A stretch of DNA of 5,325 nt, from the NCBI GenBank assembly GCA_027886785.1, contig JAPCJV010000164.1, forward strand, positions 1 to 5,325. The letters are read 5' to 3'. This DNA is from Nitrososphaerota archaeon. GTDB lineage: Archaea > Thermoproteota > Nitrososphaeria > Nitrososphaerales > CADDZS01. Within the stretch, counting starts at the first letter, position 1; each line of letters opens with the position of its first letter. Of the stretch, positions 1 to 5,325 are shown in pieces. The translations under genes were made by a program, and so were the position numbers. The notes below the pieces were generated by a model, which saw only the letters and a program-made list of their open reading frames with translations, ran no database searches and was not told the origin of the DNA.

Positions 1-257
1 ACCTTCTGCTTTATCCTCGCCTCAACGACTTTTCCGTTCGAGACGAATACTACCCGGGAGGGACTGCTCTCGAGGATTTTTACGAAATAGACTTTCTTGT
101 CCAGATATATGACAGTACTCTCAGGATTTTGAATAAGGACCTCAATTTCGGATATCTTATTTTCTTGTGTTACGGAATGTTTTTTCCCGGTTCCTCCACC
201 AACCGGATCAATCGTGACTGCCCTAGTTTTTGACGCAATGACGATTTCATAGCGCAT
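1..257 (-). CDS. accB: Biotin carboxyl carrier protein (AccB-like), N-terminal part, cut by the left window edge
   Basis: An open frame of 85 codons starts with ATG at 257-255 and runs off the left edge without a stop. The protein begins MRYEIVIASKTRAVTIDPVG and has alternating beta-strand-like segments, such as STVIYLDKKVYFVKIL near residues 48-62. The lipoyl-like domain and its Met-Lys-Met biotinylation site would lie further left, so the identification rests mainly on context. The start lies inside the biotin carboxylase gene, overlapping it by 11 bases, which is typical of archaeal accC-accB pairs. An AAGGAG Shine-Dalgarno match at 273-268 sits 10 bases before the ATG and supports this start. 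In the family, this subunit carries covalently bound biotin between the carboxylase and carboxyltransferase active sites in the cytoplasm. The residues seen would also fit another small protein of the operon, but a carrier subunit is otherwise missing here. Confidence 0.75.
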   Translation of the reverse strand, partial: MRYEIVIASKTRAVTIDPVGGGTGKKHSVTQENKISEIEVLIQNPESTVIYLDKKVYFVKILESSPSRVVFVSNGKVVEARIKQK

Positions 258-1755
258 CTACGAACCGCTCCTTGTTCTGTTTTGTCCAACTCGGGCGTGG
301 AGTTTTCCCCTGTCCAACCAAAATTTTAGGCGACCTGCTCCGGGCAAACAAAAAGGCGGCGACCGCAAACTCTTCATCCGTTGGATCCTCAACGACCCTC
401 TGTTCTAATGTGCCGCTAGATTCGACAAAACCCGTGTCGATCTCTCCATGGATGAATCGTTCAGTATTAAGAGCCGATTTGTGAAATGGGAGGGTTGTAT
501 CCACGCCATAAATTACAAACTCGTCAAGAGCCTCCAAAGTGCGTCTCCTTGCCTGTTCAAAATCTCTGCCCAGCACGATGAGTTTTGCCAAAAGCGAATC
601 GTAATAGGGCGACACTTGCGACCCATTTTCGAGCGCGGTATCGACTCGGACACCAGGTCCTGAAGGTGTTGCGAGGTATTCAATCGTGCCTGCAGTTGGA
701 GCGAAATCGGAATAAGGATCCTCTGCGTTGATGCGGCACTCGATTGCACACCCTCTCAGTTTCACATCTCGCTGACGAACTGGGAGTTTCTTCTTGGATG
801 CAATTTCAAGTTGGGATTGGACGAGATCTATACCGGTCACGGATTCCGTCACTGGATGTTCGACCTGCAGTCTCGAATTAATCTCGATAAAGTAGAACTG
901 TCCGCTCGAGTCGCGCAAGAATTCGACCGTTCCAGCGTTGGAGTACTTTACTGCCTTCGCCGCTCTGAGAGCGTAAGAGGCAATCAATTTTCTATTTTCT
1001 TCATCTAGTATAGGAGATGGGGAAAGTTCGATGAGCTTTTGATATCTTCTCTGGATGGAACATTCTCTTTCGCCTAGGTGAATGAATTCCGCGGAATCGT
1101 CGCTCGCGAGAATCTGGATTTCTATATGTCTTGGATTGATCAGCTTTTTCTCGATGTACAGTGCGAATCGCCCGAAAGCCGTTTTCGCCTCTCTTTCTGA
1201 GGCCGCGAACGCATCCCTGACCTCTGCTTTGTTTTTCACCTCCCTGATTCCCCGCCCTCCACCTCCGAAGATACTTTTCAATAGGACAGGAAACCCGAGT
1301 TCCGCGGCAATCTTTTCCCCTTCCCCCGCATCGGCAATGGGTTCTCGTGAGTAGGGGATCACCGGCATTCCTTCCCGCTCCACGATTTTCTTGCACTGGA
1401 GCTTATTCCCACTGATTTCCAGGGCGGTGGGACCGGGACCAACGAATTTTATGGAATTTTCAGTGCAGAGTTTGGAAAATTCACTGGACTCCGAGAGAAA
1501 TCCATATCCTGGATGGATGGCGTCGCACCCTGCTTCTCTCGCGATTCCAATTATCATCGGCGCGACAAGGTACGTTTCGGTCGGAAAAAATCCCGGAAGA
1601 TGATACGCTTTGTCTGCCATTCTCACGTGCATAGCAGTTGCATCGGCATCTGAAAAAACAGCTATCGATTCGATTTCAAGAGTTTTGAGCGCTCGGATAA
1701 TTCTCACAGCAATTTCTCCGCGATTTGCGATGAGCACTCTCTTGAACTCTCTCAT
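247..1755 (-). CDS. accC: Biotin carboxylase subunit of acetyl-CoA/propionyl-CoA carboxylase
   Basis: This 502-residue protein has the usual length of a stand-alone biotin carboxylase. It carboxylates biotin on the carrier protein using ATP and bicarbonate. The N-terminal Rossmann-like part contains RVLIANRGEIAVRIIRA (residues 6-22) and HPGYGFLSE (81-89). The ATP-grasp domain follows, with Lys160, the glycine loop GGGGRG (164-169), His210, ECSIQRRYQK (231-240), Glu278 and EINSRLQVEHPVTE (291-304) with Arg295. The C-terminal domain holds ECRINAEDP (339-347). These positions match the E. coli AccC residues K159, H209, K238, E276, E288, R292 and R338, so the enzyme looks intact. There is no fused biotinyl domain; the carrier is the separate, overlapping next gene. 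The ATG at 1755 is chosen because the homologous sequence begins right after it and no in-frame start exists in the 33-base gap upstream. Whether acetyl-CoA or propionyl-CoA is used is decided by the partner subunit. Confidence 0.96.
   Translation of the reverse strand: MREFKRVLIANRGEIAVRIIRALKTLEIESIAVFSDADATAMHVRMADKAYHLPGFFPTETYLVAPMIIGIAREAGCDAIHPGYGFLSESSEFSKLCTENSIKFVGPGPTALEISGNKLQCKKIVEREGMPVIPYSREPIADAGEGEKIAAELGFPVLLKSIFGGGGRGIREVKNKAEVRDAFAASEREAKTAFGRFALYIEKKLINPRHIEIQILASDDSAEFIHLGERECSIQRRYQKLIELSPSPILDEENRKLIASYALRAAKAVKYSNAGTVEFLRDSSGQFYFIEINSRLQVEHPVTESVTGIDLVQSQLEIASKKKLPVRQRDVKLRGCAIECRINAEDPYSDFAPTAGTIEYLATPSGPGVRVDTALENGSQVSPYYDSLLAKLIVLGRDFEQARRRTLEALDEFVIYGVDTTLPFHKSALNTERFIHGEIDTGFVESSGTLEQRVVEDPTDEEFAVAAFLFARSRSPKILVGQGKTPRPSWTKQNKERFVDAL
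268..273 (-). promoter_or_regulatory. Shine-Dalgarno site for the carrier-protein gene
   Basis: The minus strand reads AAGGAG here, complementary to the CCUCC core at the 3' end of archaeal 16S rRNA. It lies within the last codons of the biotin carboxylase gene, 10 bases upstream of the carrier-protein ATG at 257. It is the best ribosome-binding match I noticed in the operon. That fits an internal gene, which cannot use leaderless initiation. Confidence 0.6.
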
Positions 1756-1788
1756 CCTTGAAGCACGTCCTAAATTTGAGGAAAAGAA

Positions 1789-3351
1789 CTAGAGTGCAAT
1801 GTTCCCATGTTTTTTCAGGGGGCGCTGCTCGCTCTTATTTTCTAGCGAATTCAACGCTCGAATTATTTCCTTCCTGGTGTCGGCGGGTCTGATCACTGCA
1901 TCAATGATTCCTCGCTCCGCCGCAATGAAGGGGTTCGCGAATTTCTCTGCGTACTCCTGAACTAGTCGACTTTTTATCTCCTCCCCGGGATTATTTTCAA
2001 GCTCCTTCCTGTAAATGATCTTCGCTGCCCCTTCAGGACCCATAACTGCAAGCTGAGCGGTGGGCCACGCAAAATTCAGATCAGCTTTTGAGAACTTGCT
2101 CCCCATCGCGCAGTAGGCTCCGCCGTACGCCTTTCTCACGATGGTCGTAATCTTGGGTACGGTTGCTTCGCAGTAAGCAAACAGTAACTTCGATCCGTGT
2201 CTGATGATCCCTCCTGCTTCTTGTTCGATTCCAGGCATGTAGCCCGGTACGTCTACAAAGGTAATTATCGGAATGCTGAACGCATCGCAGAATCTTATGA
2301 ACCGCGCAGCCTTGTTCGACGAATCAATGTCAAGAGCACCCGCGAGATGCATCGGCTGGTTTGCAACTATTCCAACGGTCCTGCCCTCTAGTCGTCCGAA
2401 ACCAACGACAATATTCGGAGCCCAACGCGCGTGGATTTCGAAGAAATCATGATCGTCCAGAACTGTGGAGACAAGGAGTTTCATATCATAGGGTTTGTTT
2501 GAGTCACGTGGGACTATCGAATCGAGATTTTCTTGCGCTTTATCCGCGCTTTCAGTATGGTCATTTCTTGGTGGCAGCTCGGAATTGTTCTGAGGAAGAT
2601 ATGAGAGCAGTTTCTTCATGATTTCAAAGCAATCCTCTTCTGACTGGGCAACAAAGTGACAGACTCCACTCTTGGTCGAGTGTACTTCGGGGCCTCCCAG
2701 TTGCTCGAAGGTGACCTCTTCCCCGACGGCCGCTTTGACCACATCGGGGCCAGTGATGAACATGTTGCTTGTTTTTTCGACCATAAATACAAAATCAGTC
2801 ATCGCGGGTGAGTAAACAGCACCGCCGGCGCATGGTCCGAGGATCGCGGAAATTTGAGGGATTACTCCCGATGCCAGCGTATTCCGGAAGAAGATCTCGC
2901 TATAGGCGGCAAGACTTTGGACGCCTTCCTGGATTCTTGCACCACCGGAATCATTCATTCCAATGAATGGGGCTCCGGCCTTTAACGCAAGATCCATGAC
3001 CTTGGTAATCTTCTTTCCAAACATCTCGCCGAGAGATCCCCCGAGAACTGTAAAATCGTGGGCGAAGAGAAACACGGTCCTTCCGTTGATCGAGCCGTAT
3101 CCGGTCACTACACCATCACCGTAATGCTTCTTAGTTTCGTCTGCCTCTTCGGCTCTGCTCAGAACAAACTTGTCAAGTTCCACGAACGAACCTGGATCTA
3201 GGAGCATCGATATTCTCTCCCGGGCAGTCTGCTTACCTTTCTTGTGCTGTTCGTCAACCCTTGCCAGCCCGCCACCTTGCTCAGCCAGTTCATTCATCCG
3301 CTCTAAACGATCCAAAGTAGAACCTCCGGTTAGACGAGCTTCCTTAGCCAT
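1789..3351 (-). CDS. pccB: Acetyl-CoA/propionyl-CoA carboxylase carboxyltransferase (beta) subunit, PccB-like
   Basis: This 520-residue protein transfers the carboxyl group from carboxybiotin to acetyl-CoA and/or propionyl-CoA. It has the two crotonase-like halves of the family. The N-terminal half includes ARERISMLLDPGSF (43-56), NDSGGARIQEG (133-143) and GPCAGGAVYSPA (172-183, first oxyanion hole). The C-terminal half includes GIVANQP (327-333), FVDVPGYMPG (365-374) and RKAYGGAYCAMGSK (406-419, second oxyanion hole). Cys414 occupies the position described as substrate-determining in Streptomyces (Asp in PccB, Ile in AccB). The frame is open upstream to 3630, but I place the start at ATG 3351. 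From there the length is normal for the family, the sequence reads MAKEARLTGGSTLDRLERMN, and the 93 upstream codons are AT-rich, unlike family members and overlapping the divergent antitoxin gene. It is the first gene of the operon, with a TATA-like box about 35 bases before the ATG. Confidence 0.95.
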   Translation of the reverse strand: MAKEARLTGGSTLDRLERMNELAEQGGGLARVDEQHKKGKQTARERISMLLDPGSFVELDKFVLSRAEEADETKKHYGDGVVTGYGSINGRTVFLFAHDFTVLGGSLGEMFGKKITKVMDLALKAGAPFIGMNDSGGARIQEGVQSLAAYSEIFFRNTLASGVIPQISAILGPCAGGAVYSPAMTDFVFMVEKTSNMFITGPDVVKAAVGEEVTFEQLGGPEVHSTKSGVCHFVAQSEEDCFEIMKKLLSYLPQNNSELPPRNDHTESADKAQENLDSIVPRDSNKPYDMKLLVSTVLDDHDFFEIHARWAPNIVVGFGRLEGRTVGIVANQPMHLAGALDIDSSNKAARFIRFCDAFSIPIITFVDVPGYMPGIEQEAGGIIRHGSKLLFAYCEATVPKITTIVRKAYGGAYCAMGSKFSKADLNFAWPTAQLAVMGPEGAAKIIYRKELENNPGEEIKSRLVQEYAEKFANPFIAAERGIIDAVIRPADTRKEIIRALNSLENKSEQRPLKKHGNIAL

Positions 3352-3382
3352 CTCAGACAAAAAACATCCGAGCCAAAACCGC

Positions 3383-3390
3383 TTTAAAAC
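3383..3390 (-). promoter_or_regulatory. Candidate TATA box for the carboxylase operon
   Basis: The minus strand reads GTTTTAAA here, followed by G. It is centred about 35 bases upstream of the pccB ATG at 3351. Archaeal transcription usually starts 25-27 bases after the TATA centre, which predicts a leader of only about 8-10 bases. That agrees with the lack of a good Shine-Dalgarno site before this ATG. A second TATA-like stretch, AAAGTATAG, lies just upstream (about 3395-3403). This is inferred from sequence alone. Confidence 0.4.
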
Positions 3391-3424
3391 TGTGCTATAC
3401 TTTCTCTTGGACGGGCAAAAATTT

Positions 3425-3449
3425 AGGAAAAAATTCTTTGGTTTTTCCT
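3425..3449. repeat. Inverted repeat in the divergent promoter region
   Basis: The arms AGGAAAAA (3425-3432) and TTTTTCCT (3442-3449) are perfect complements separated by 9 bases. The repeat lies just upstream of the candidate carboxylase TATA box and about 40 bases before the candidate antitoxin TATA box. It could be a regulator-binding site or simply reflect AT-rich composition. The first arm of a second, longer-range inverted repeat lies in its spacer (TTCTTTGG at 3434-3441, with CCAAAGAA at 3508-3515). Confidence 0.35.
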
Positions 3450-3487
3450 GATAGAAAAAATAATCAAACTTGGATCGAAAATCAGCC

Positions 3488-3495
3488 TTATTTAC
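3488..3495 (+). promoter_or_regulatory. Candidate TATA box for the toxin-antitoxin operon
   Basis: TTATTTAC lies about 35 bases before the chosen GTG start at 3527. A start point 25-27 bases downstream would give a leader of roughly 10 bases, consistent with the lack of a Shine-Dalgarno match before the GTG. The match to the archaeal TATA consensus is only fair. If the in-frame TTG at 3470 were the true start, this element would be inside the gene. Confidence 0.3.
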
Positions 3496-3526
3496 TTCGC
3501 TTCTCACCCAAAGAACTGCTCTTAAA

Positions 3527-3766
3527 GTGTCAGAAGAAGAAGCTGTTTCAGTCACCAGAAAGGGACAGGTTACGATTCCAAAAAAATTTAGGAACCTTTT
3601 GAATATTCGCGAGGGTACAAAGTTGCTCATCTCTCAAAATGATAATTCACTGGTGATGCGTCCGCTACTAGAACTCGAGGAACTAGCTGGCGTGTATGCC
3701 GACAAAATGATGCTTTTTGAAGCTCAAGTCAATCTGGATCAAATGCGCAAGCAGGACAGGTACTAG
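3527..3766 (+). CDS. AbrB-family (VapB-type) antitoxin
   Basis: From the GTG start this is a 79-residue protein. Residues 7-46 form a SpoVT/AbrB swapped-hairpin DNA-binding domain with the characteristic run VTRKGQVTIPKKFRNLLNI, followed by the strand-forming KLLIS and LVMRPL. The charged tail from about residue 47 to 79 (LELEELAGVYADKMMLFEAQ and beyond) is where antitoxins of this type bind and block the toxin. The next gene, 8 bases downstream, encodes a PIN toxin, which makes the antitoxin role convincing. By family precedent it probably also represses its own operon. The frame is open back to a TTG at 3470. I prefer GTG 3527 because the AbrB domain normally begins within about ten residues of the start, and the upstream codons overlap a candidate TATA box. 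Confidence 0.88.
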   Translation: MSEEEAVSVTRKGQVTIPKKFRNLLNIREGTKLLISQNDNSLVMRPLLELEELAGVYADKMMLFEAQVNLDQMRKQDRY

Positions 3767-3774
3767 AGCCGCAT

Positions 3775-4173
3775 TTGGTCAGAACGATCGATACTAGATT
3801 TCTGCTCGCTCATTTTCTCGCTGATTCCGAGGAACTAAAATCCAAGACGAGGTCCAAGATGCTCGAGTTTCGCCAAGAGTCTGCCATTATTCCCACAGTG
3901 GTCTTGCATGAGCTATACAAGCTGGAATTTCAAAAGTTCGGAAGGGAAACGGCGGATACTCAGCTAAAATCCATCGAAACTTCCGGTCTCAAAATTGAGG
4001 ACTTGACTTCAGAGATTGCGAGAATCGCAGCGGTACTGCGGTGCAAATATAATGATCTTCCGTTGGCAAATTCTATAATCGCAGCCACTTCCATAGTAAA
4101 AGGCTCCAAGATAGTTTGCTCAGACGATGAATTATTTGCAAAAGTAAAAGAGATTAAGATGGAATGGCTTTAG
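3775..4173 (+). CDS. PIN-domain (VapC-type) toxin, predicted ribonuclease with one altered catalytic position
   Basis: This 132-residue protein has the full length of a VapC toxin. In the family, PIN proteins are Mg-dependent ribonucleases that cut tRNA, rRNA or mRNA when released from the antitoxin. Visible landmarks are TIDTRFLLAHF (4-14) with Asp6, PTVVLHELYKL (40-50) with Glu46, LPLANSIIAATS (95-106) and VCSDDELF (114-121) with Asp117. Archaeal PIN proteins usually have an Asp where this one has Asn99, immediately before SIIAAT, so the third acidic residue appears to be lost. Asp94, five residues earlier, is the nearest alternative. The start is TTG at 3775; I found no other ATG, GTG or TTG start in frame before the preceding stop at 3718-3720. 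The gene follows the antitoxin by 8 bases, so the two should be co-transcribed. Whether it is an active, weakened or inactive toxin cannot be told from sequence. Confidence 0.88.
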   Translation: MVRTIDTRFLLAHFLADSEELKSKTRSKMLEFRQESAIIPTVVLHELYKLEFQKFGRETADTQLKSIETSGLKIEDLTSEIARIAAVLRCKYNDLPLANSIIAATSIVKGSKIVCSDDELFAKVKEIKMEWL

Positions 4174-4193
4174 AGCTCAGGATCTAGTGAGCT
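4174..4193 (+). other. Small hairpin between the toxin gene and the next gene
   Basis: AGCTCA (4174-4179) and TGAGCT (4188-4193) form a perfect 6-base-pair stem with an 8-base loop. It begins directly after the toxin stop codon. The second arm covers most of GTGAG at 4187-4191, the only plausible ribosome-binding match before the TTG at 4201. The hairpin might therefore limit translation of the next gene unless ribosomes finishing the toxin gene open it. It could also be chance. Confidence 0.35.
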
Positions 4194-4200
4194 AAAAAAT

Positions 4201-4503
4201 TTGAGCGACAGGGCTGCAAGATATTCTTCAAAGAAATATTCCTCGGGGGGAAAATCTGACGCCCCGATTCTTGTCGCTTACGTGGGCAGAACTCCCAAAG
4301 GAAAAATCAGGCTTCGCAGGGTGGGAATACGATTTCGTGGCCAGAAAGAAGAATTAGTAGCCGAGACTCCAAAAGATGATCCACGCTTCGTTTTCGAAAA
4401 CGATTACAAGGTGAGAAAGTCCGCACACGACCTTGTGGCGAAATCGGCAAAATTCGGAAGGTTTTATGATGCTTCTACAAGGGTCTTCTACGACAAAGTG
4501 TAG
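4201..4503 (+). CDS. Small basic protein of unknown function
   Basis: I do not recognise this 100-residue protein. The first 19 residues are rich in Ser, Lys, Arg and Ala and look disordered (MSDRAARYSSKKYSSGG). A compact part follows: APILVAYVGRTPKGKIRLRR (21-40), with strand-like segments and a basic patch continuing through VGIRFRGQKEEL, then RFVFENDYKVRKSAHDLVAK (62-81), and an aromatic end FGRFYDASTRVFYDKV. It has no cysteines, membrane segment or signal peptide. The basic patch would suit nucleic-acid binding, but that is a guess. The start is TTG at 4201, with a weak GTGAG match 9 bases upstream; no other start is close by. It lies 27 bases after the toxin gene on the same strand and may be co-transcribed with it, or may be an independent gene beside which the toxin-antitoxin pair inserted. 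Coding looks real: the frame is open throughout and the composition is protein-like. Confidence 0.75.
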   Translation: MSDRAARYSSKKYSSGGKSDAPILVAYVGRTPKGKIRLRRVGIRFRGQKEELVAETPKDDPRFVFENDYKVRKSAHDLVAKSAKFGRFYDASTRVFYDKV

Positions 4504-4539
4504 AAATACGAATCTCTGAATTTGACGCCTTCGAAATCG

Positions 4540-4552
4540 TCCTAGACTAGGA
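4540..4552. repeat. Short palindrome between convergent genes
   Basis: TCCTAG and CTAGGA are perfect complements around a single central A. The palindrome lies in the 51-base gap between the two converging genes, just past the stop of the minus-strand gene. It lacks an adjoining T-run, so it is not a convincing terminator. No other signal is apparent in this gap. Confidence 0.35.
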
Positions 4553-4554
4553 AT

Positions 4555-5325
4555 TCACTTTTTTCCCGCGGGGATTTTTCTGAAGAACTCTCCGACTTTT
4601 TCTTTTTCCAGAACCTTTTCCTGAATCAGTTTCTCTAGTACTTTGTCCAGGTCATCGGGATCTATGCTTGTCTCGTACTTCTCTTCGAGCTCCCTTTCCA
4701 ATTGAAAATATCCCACCCACTTCTCATCAGTCAATACATCTCTCACTTGAGATTCTAGCTCACCTAGATCAGTCTTCGATTCGAGTCCGTCATTCTCAGG
4801 TTCCCCCCAGACTTCTTTTTCGATTAGAGGAATCCATTCGTTGATTGATATTTGCGTTGGTGAAGGAGCTCTGTACCTTTGAATGAATTCAGTTCTAGTA
4901 GTAGTAGAACTTCCTGGTGGATTGTGCCAGTTGACCACCAATGAGGTCCTCAGAACTCCTCTCTGACCCGAGACAGAATCAATTGTGTCGAGCGGAATCG
5001 TTAGCTGGGAACCTCTTAGCGCAGAGGTTACGTTTCCCGAATTATCGCTCAATTCTGAAGGCTTGACCACCGCAAGTCGTTTTTTAGTCAACACCAAGGT
5101 TCCTTGAATTGTGCCTCGCGGCCCCTTACACATCACCTGTGTTTGCGACTCGATCAACGTTTCATCTGCCGTGACTTCAGATTTGGACGGTTTTGAGTTT
5201 GAAACATCTACCGAGGAAACCATTGGAGGGTTAGGCCTTTCCACGTCTAAAGAAGCGGCGTTCATCGCTAGCTGATCCTCGTAAATGTAACCGCAGTAAG
5301 AACAAGTTTGAGCACCAGCCATCCT
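4555..5325 (-). CDS. Zinc-ribbon, PH-like and winged-helix domain protein, probably cut at its N-terminus by the right window edge
   Basis: At least 255 residues are visible (first Met at 5322). The N-terminal GAQTCSYCGY (residues 3-12) is the second half of a typical double-CxxC zinc ribbon. The missing first CxxC should lie about 10 residues earlier, beyond the edge, and the frame is open to the edge, so the visible ATG is probably internal. A Ser/Pro-rich linker (about 25-55) follows. Residues about 62-171 resemble a bacterial-type PH/GRAM-like domain: GTLVLTKKRLAVVK (74-87), IPLDTIDSV (109-117) and a closing helix INEWIPLIEKEV (160-171). Residues about 186-250, with helices and DDLDKVLEKLIQEKVLEKEK, look like a winged helix. 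No membrane segment is present, so it is probably cytoplasmic. The function is unknown; a zinc-binding adaptor or transcription-related protein is possible. It converges on the small basic gene and is not part of its operon. Confidence 0.8.
   Translation of the reverse strand, partial: RMAGAQTCSYCGYIYEDQLAMNAASLDVERPNPPMVSSVDVSNSKPSKSEVTADETLIESQTQVMCKGPRGTIQGTLVLTKKRLAVVKPSELSDNSGNVTSALRGSQLTIPLDTIDSVSGQRGVLRTSLVVNWHNPPGSSTTTRTEFIQRYRAPSPTQISINEWIPLIEKEVWGEPENDGLESKTDLGELESQVRDVLTDEKWVGYFQLERELEEKYETSIDPDDLDKVLEKLIQEKVLEKEKVGEFFRKIPAGKK

Noticed and set aside
1001..1396. 131-residue open frame on the minus strand inside the biotin carboxylase gene
   Set aside because: It is an out-of-frame shadow of the strongly conserved ATP-grasp coding sequence, with a low-complexity Arg/Gly-rich product.
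3470..3526. Upstream TTG start for the antitoxin
   Set aside because: It would add 19 residues before the AbrB domain and bury the only candidate TATA box; GTG 3527 gives the usual architecture.
3352..3630. 93-codon N-terminal extension of the carboxyltransferase frame
   Set aside because: It is AT-rich, lacks family resemblance, overlaps the antitoxin gene and its promoter, and the protein has its normal length from the ATG at 3351.
3775..4503. Toxin and small basic gene as one protein interrupted by TAG
   Set aside because: The two are in the same frame with only one stop between them, but the toxin is already full length. The nine codons between fit an intergenic region, and nothing suggests stop read-through.
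4504..4554. Terminator for the convergent genes
   Set aside because: There is a short palindrome but no T-run on either strand, so archaeal termination here is not supported by the sequence.
1..5325. tRNA, rRNA, CRISPR array, insertion sequence or attachment site
   Set aside because: No cloverleaf, regular direct repeats, transposase or terminal inverted repeats were seen on reading both strands.

Overview
The window looks archaeal, and the best guess is a member of the Thaumarchaeota/Nitrososphaerota. The main reason is a leftward three-gene cluster encoding a biotin-dependent acyl-CoA carboxylase in separate pieces: carboxyltransferase (pccB-like), biotin carboxylase (accC-like), then a small biotin carrier protein (accB-like). 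From memory, Nitrosopumilus has the same gene order. Other archaeal traits are an AbrB/PIN toxin-antitoxin pair, frequent TTG/GTG starts, and promoters that would give very short leaders. No RNA gene or taxonomic marker is present, so the phylum is an inference.

Layout. Positions 1-3351 (minus strand) hold the carboxylase operon, read from right to left: carboxyltransferase 3351-1789, a 33-base gap, biotin carboxylase 1755-247, then the carrier protein, which starts inside the biotin carboxylase gene (11-base overlap) and runs off the left edge before its biotin site. Positions 3352-3526 are a non-coding divergent promoter region with a TATA-like element for each direction and an AT-rich inverted repeat. 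Positions 3527-4503 (plus strand) hold an AbrB-type antitoxin, a PIN-domain (VapC-type) toxin and a small basic protein of unknown function, closely spaced and probably one operon. After a 51-base convergent gap, 4555-5325 (minus strand) encodes a protein with a zinc-ribbon half, a PH-like domain and a probable winged helix; its true start is probably beyond the right edge.

How the genes work together. The three carboxylase subunits form one enzyme: the biotin carboxylase loads CO2 (as bicarbonate) onto biotin carried by the carrier protein, and the carboxyltransferase moves it to acetyl-CoA and/or propionyl-CoA. In autotrophic Thaumarchaeota this serves the 3-hydroxypropionate/4-hydroxybutyrate cycle. 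Archaea do not make membrane lipids from malonyl-CoA-derived fatty acids, so a carbon-fixation or propionyl-CoA role is more likely than lipid synthesis. The toxin-antitoxin operon is an accessory insertion beside this core operon. Its toxin appears to have Asn in place of one conserved catalytic Asp. I see no clear evidence for a wholly new system. The most checkable oddities are that substitution, the Cys at the substrate-specificity position of the carboxyltransferase, and the unrecognised third gene of the toxin-antitoxin operon.
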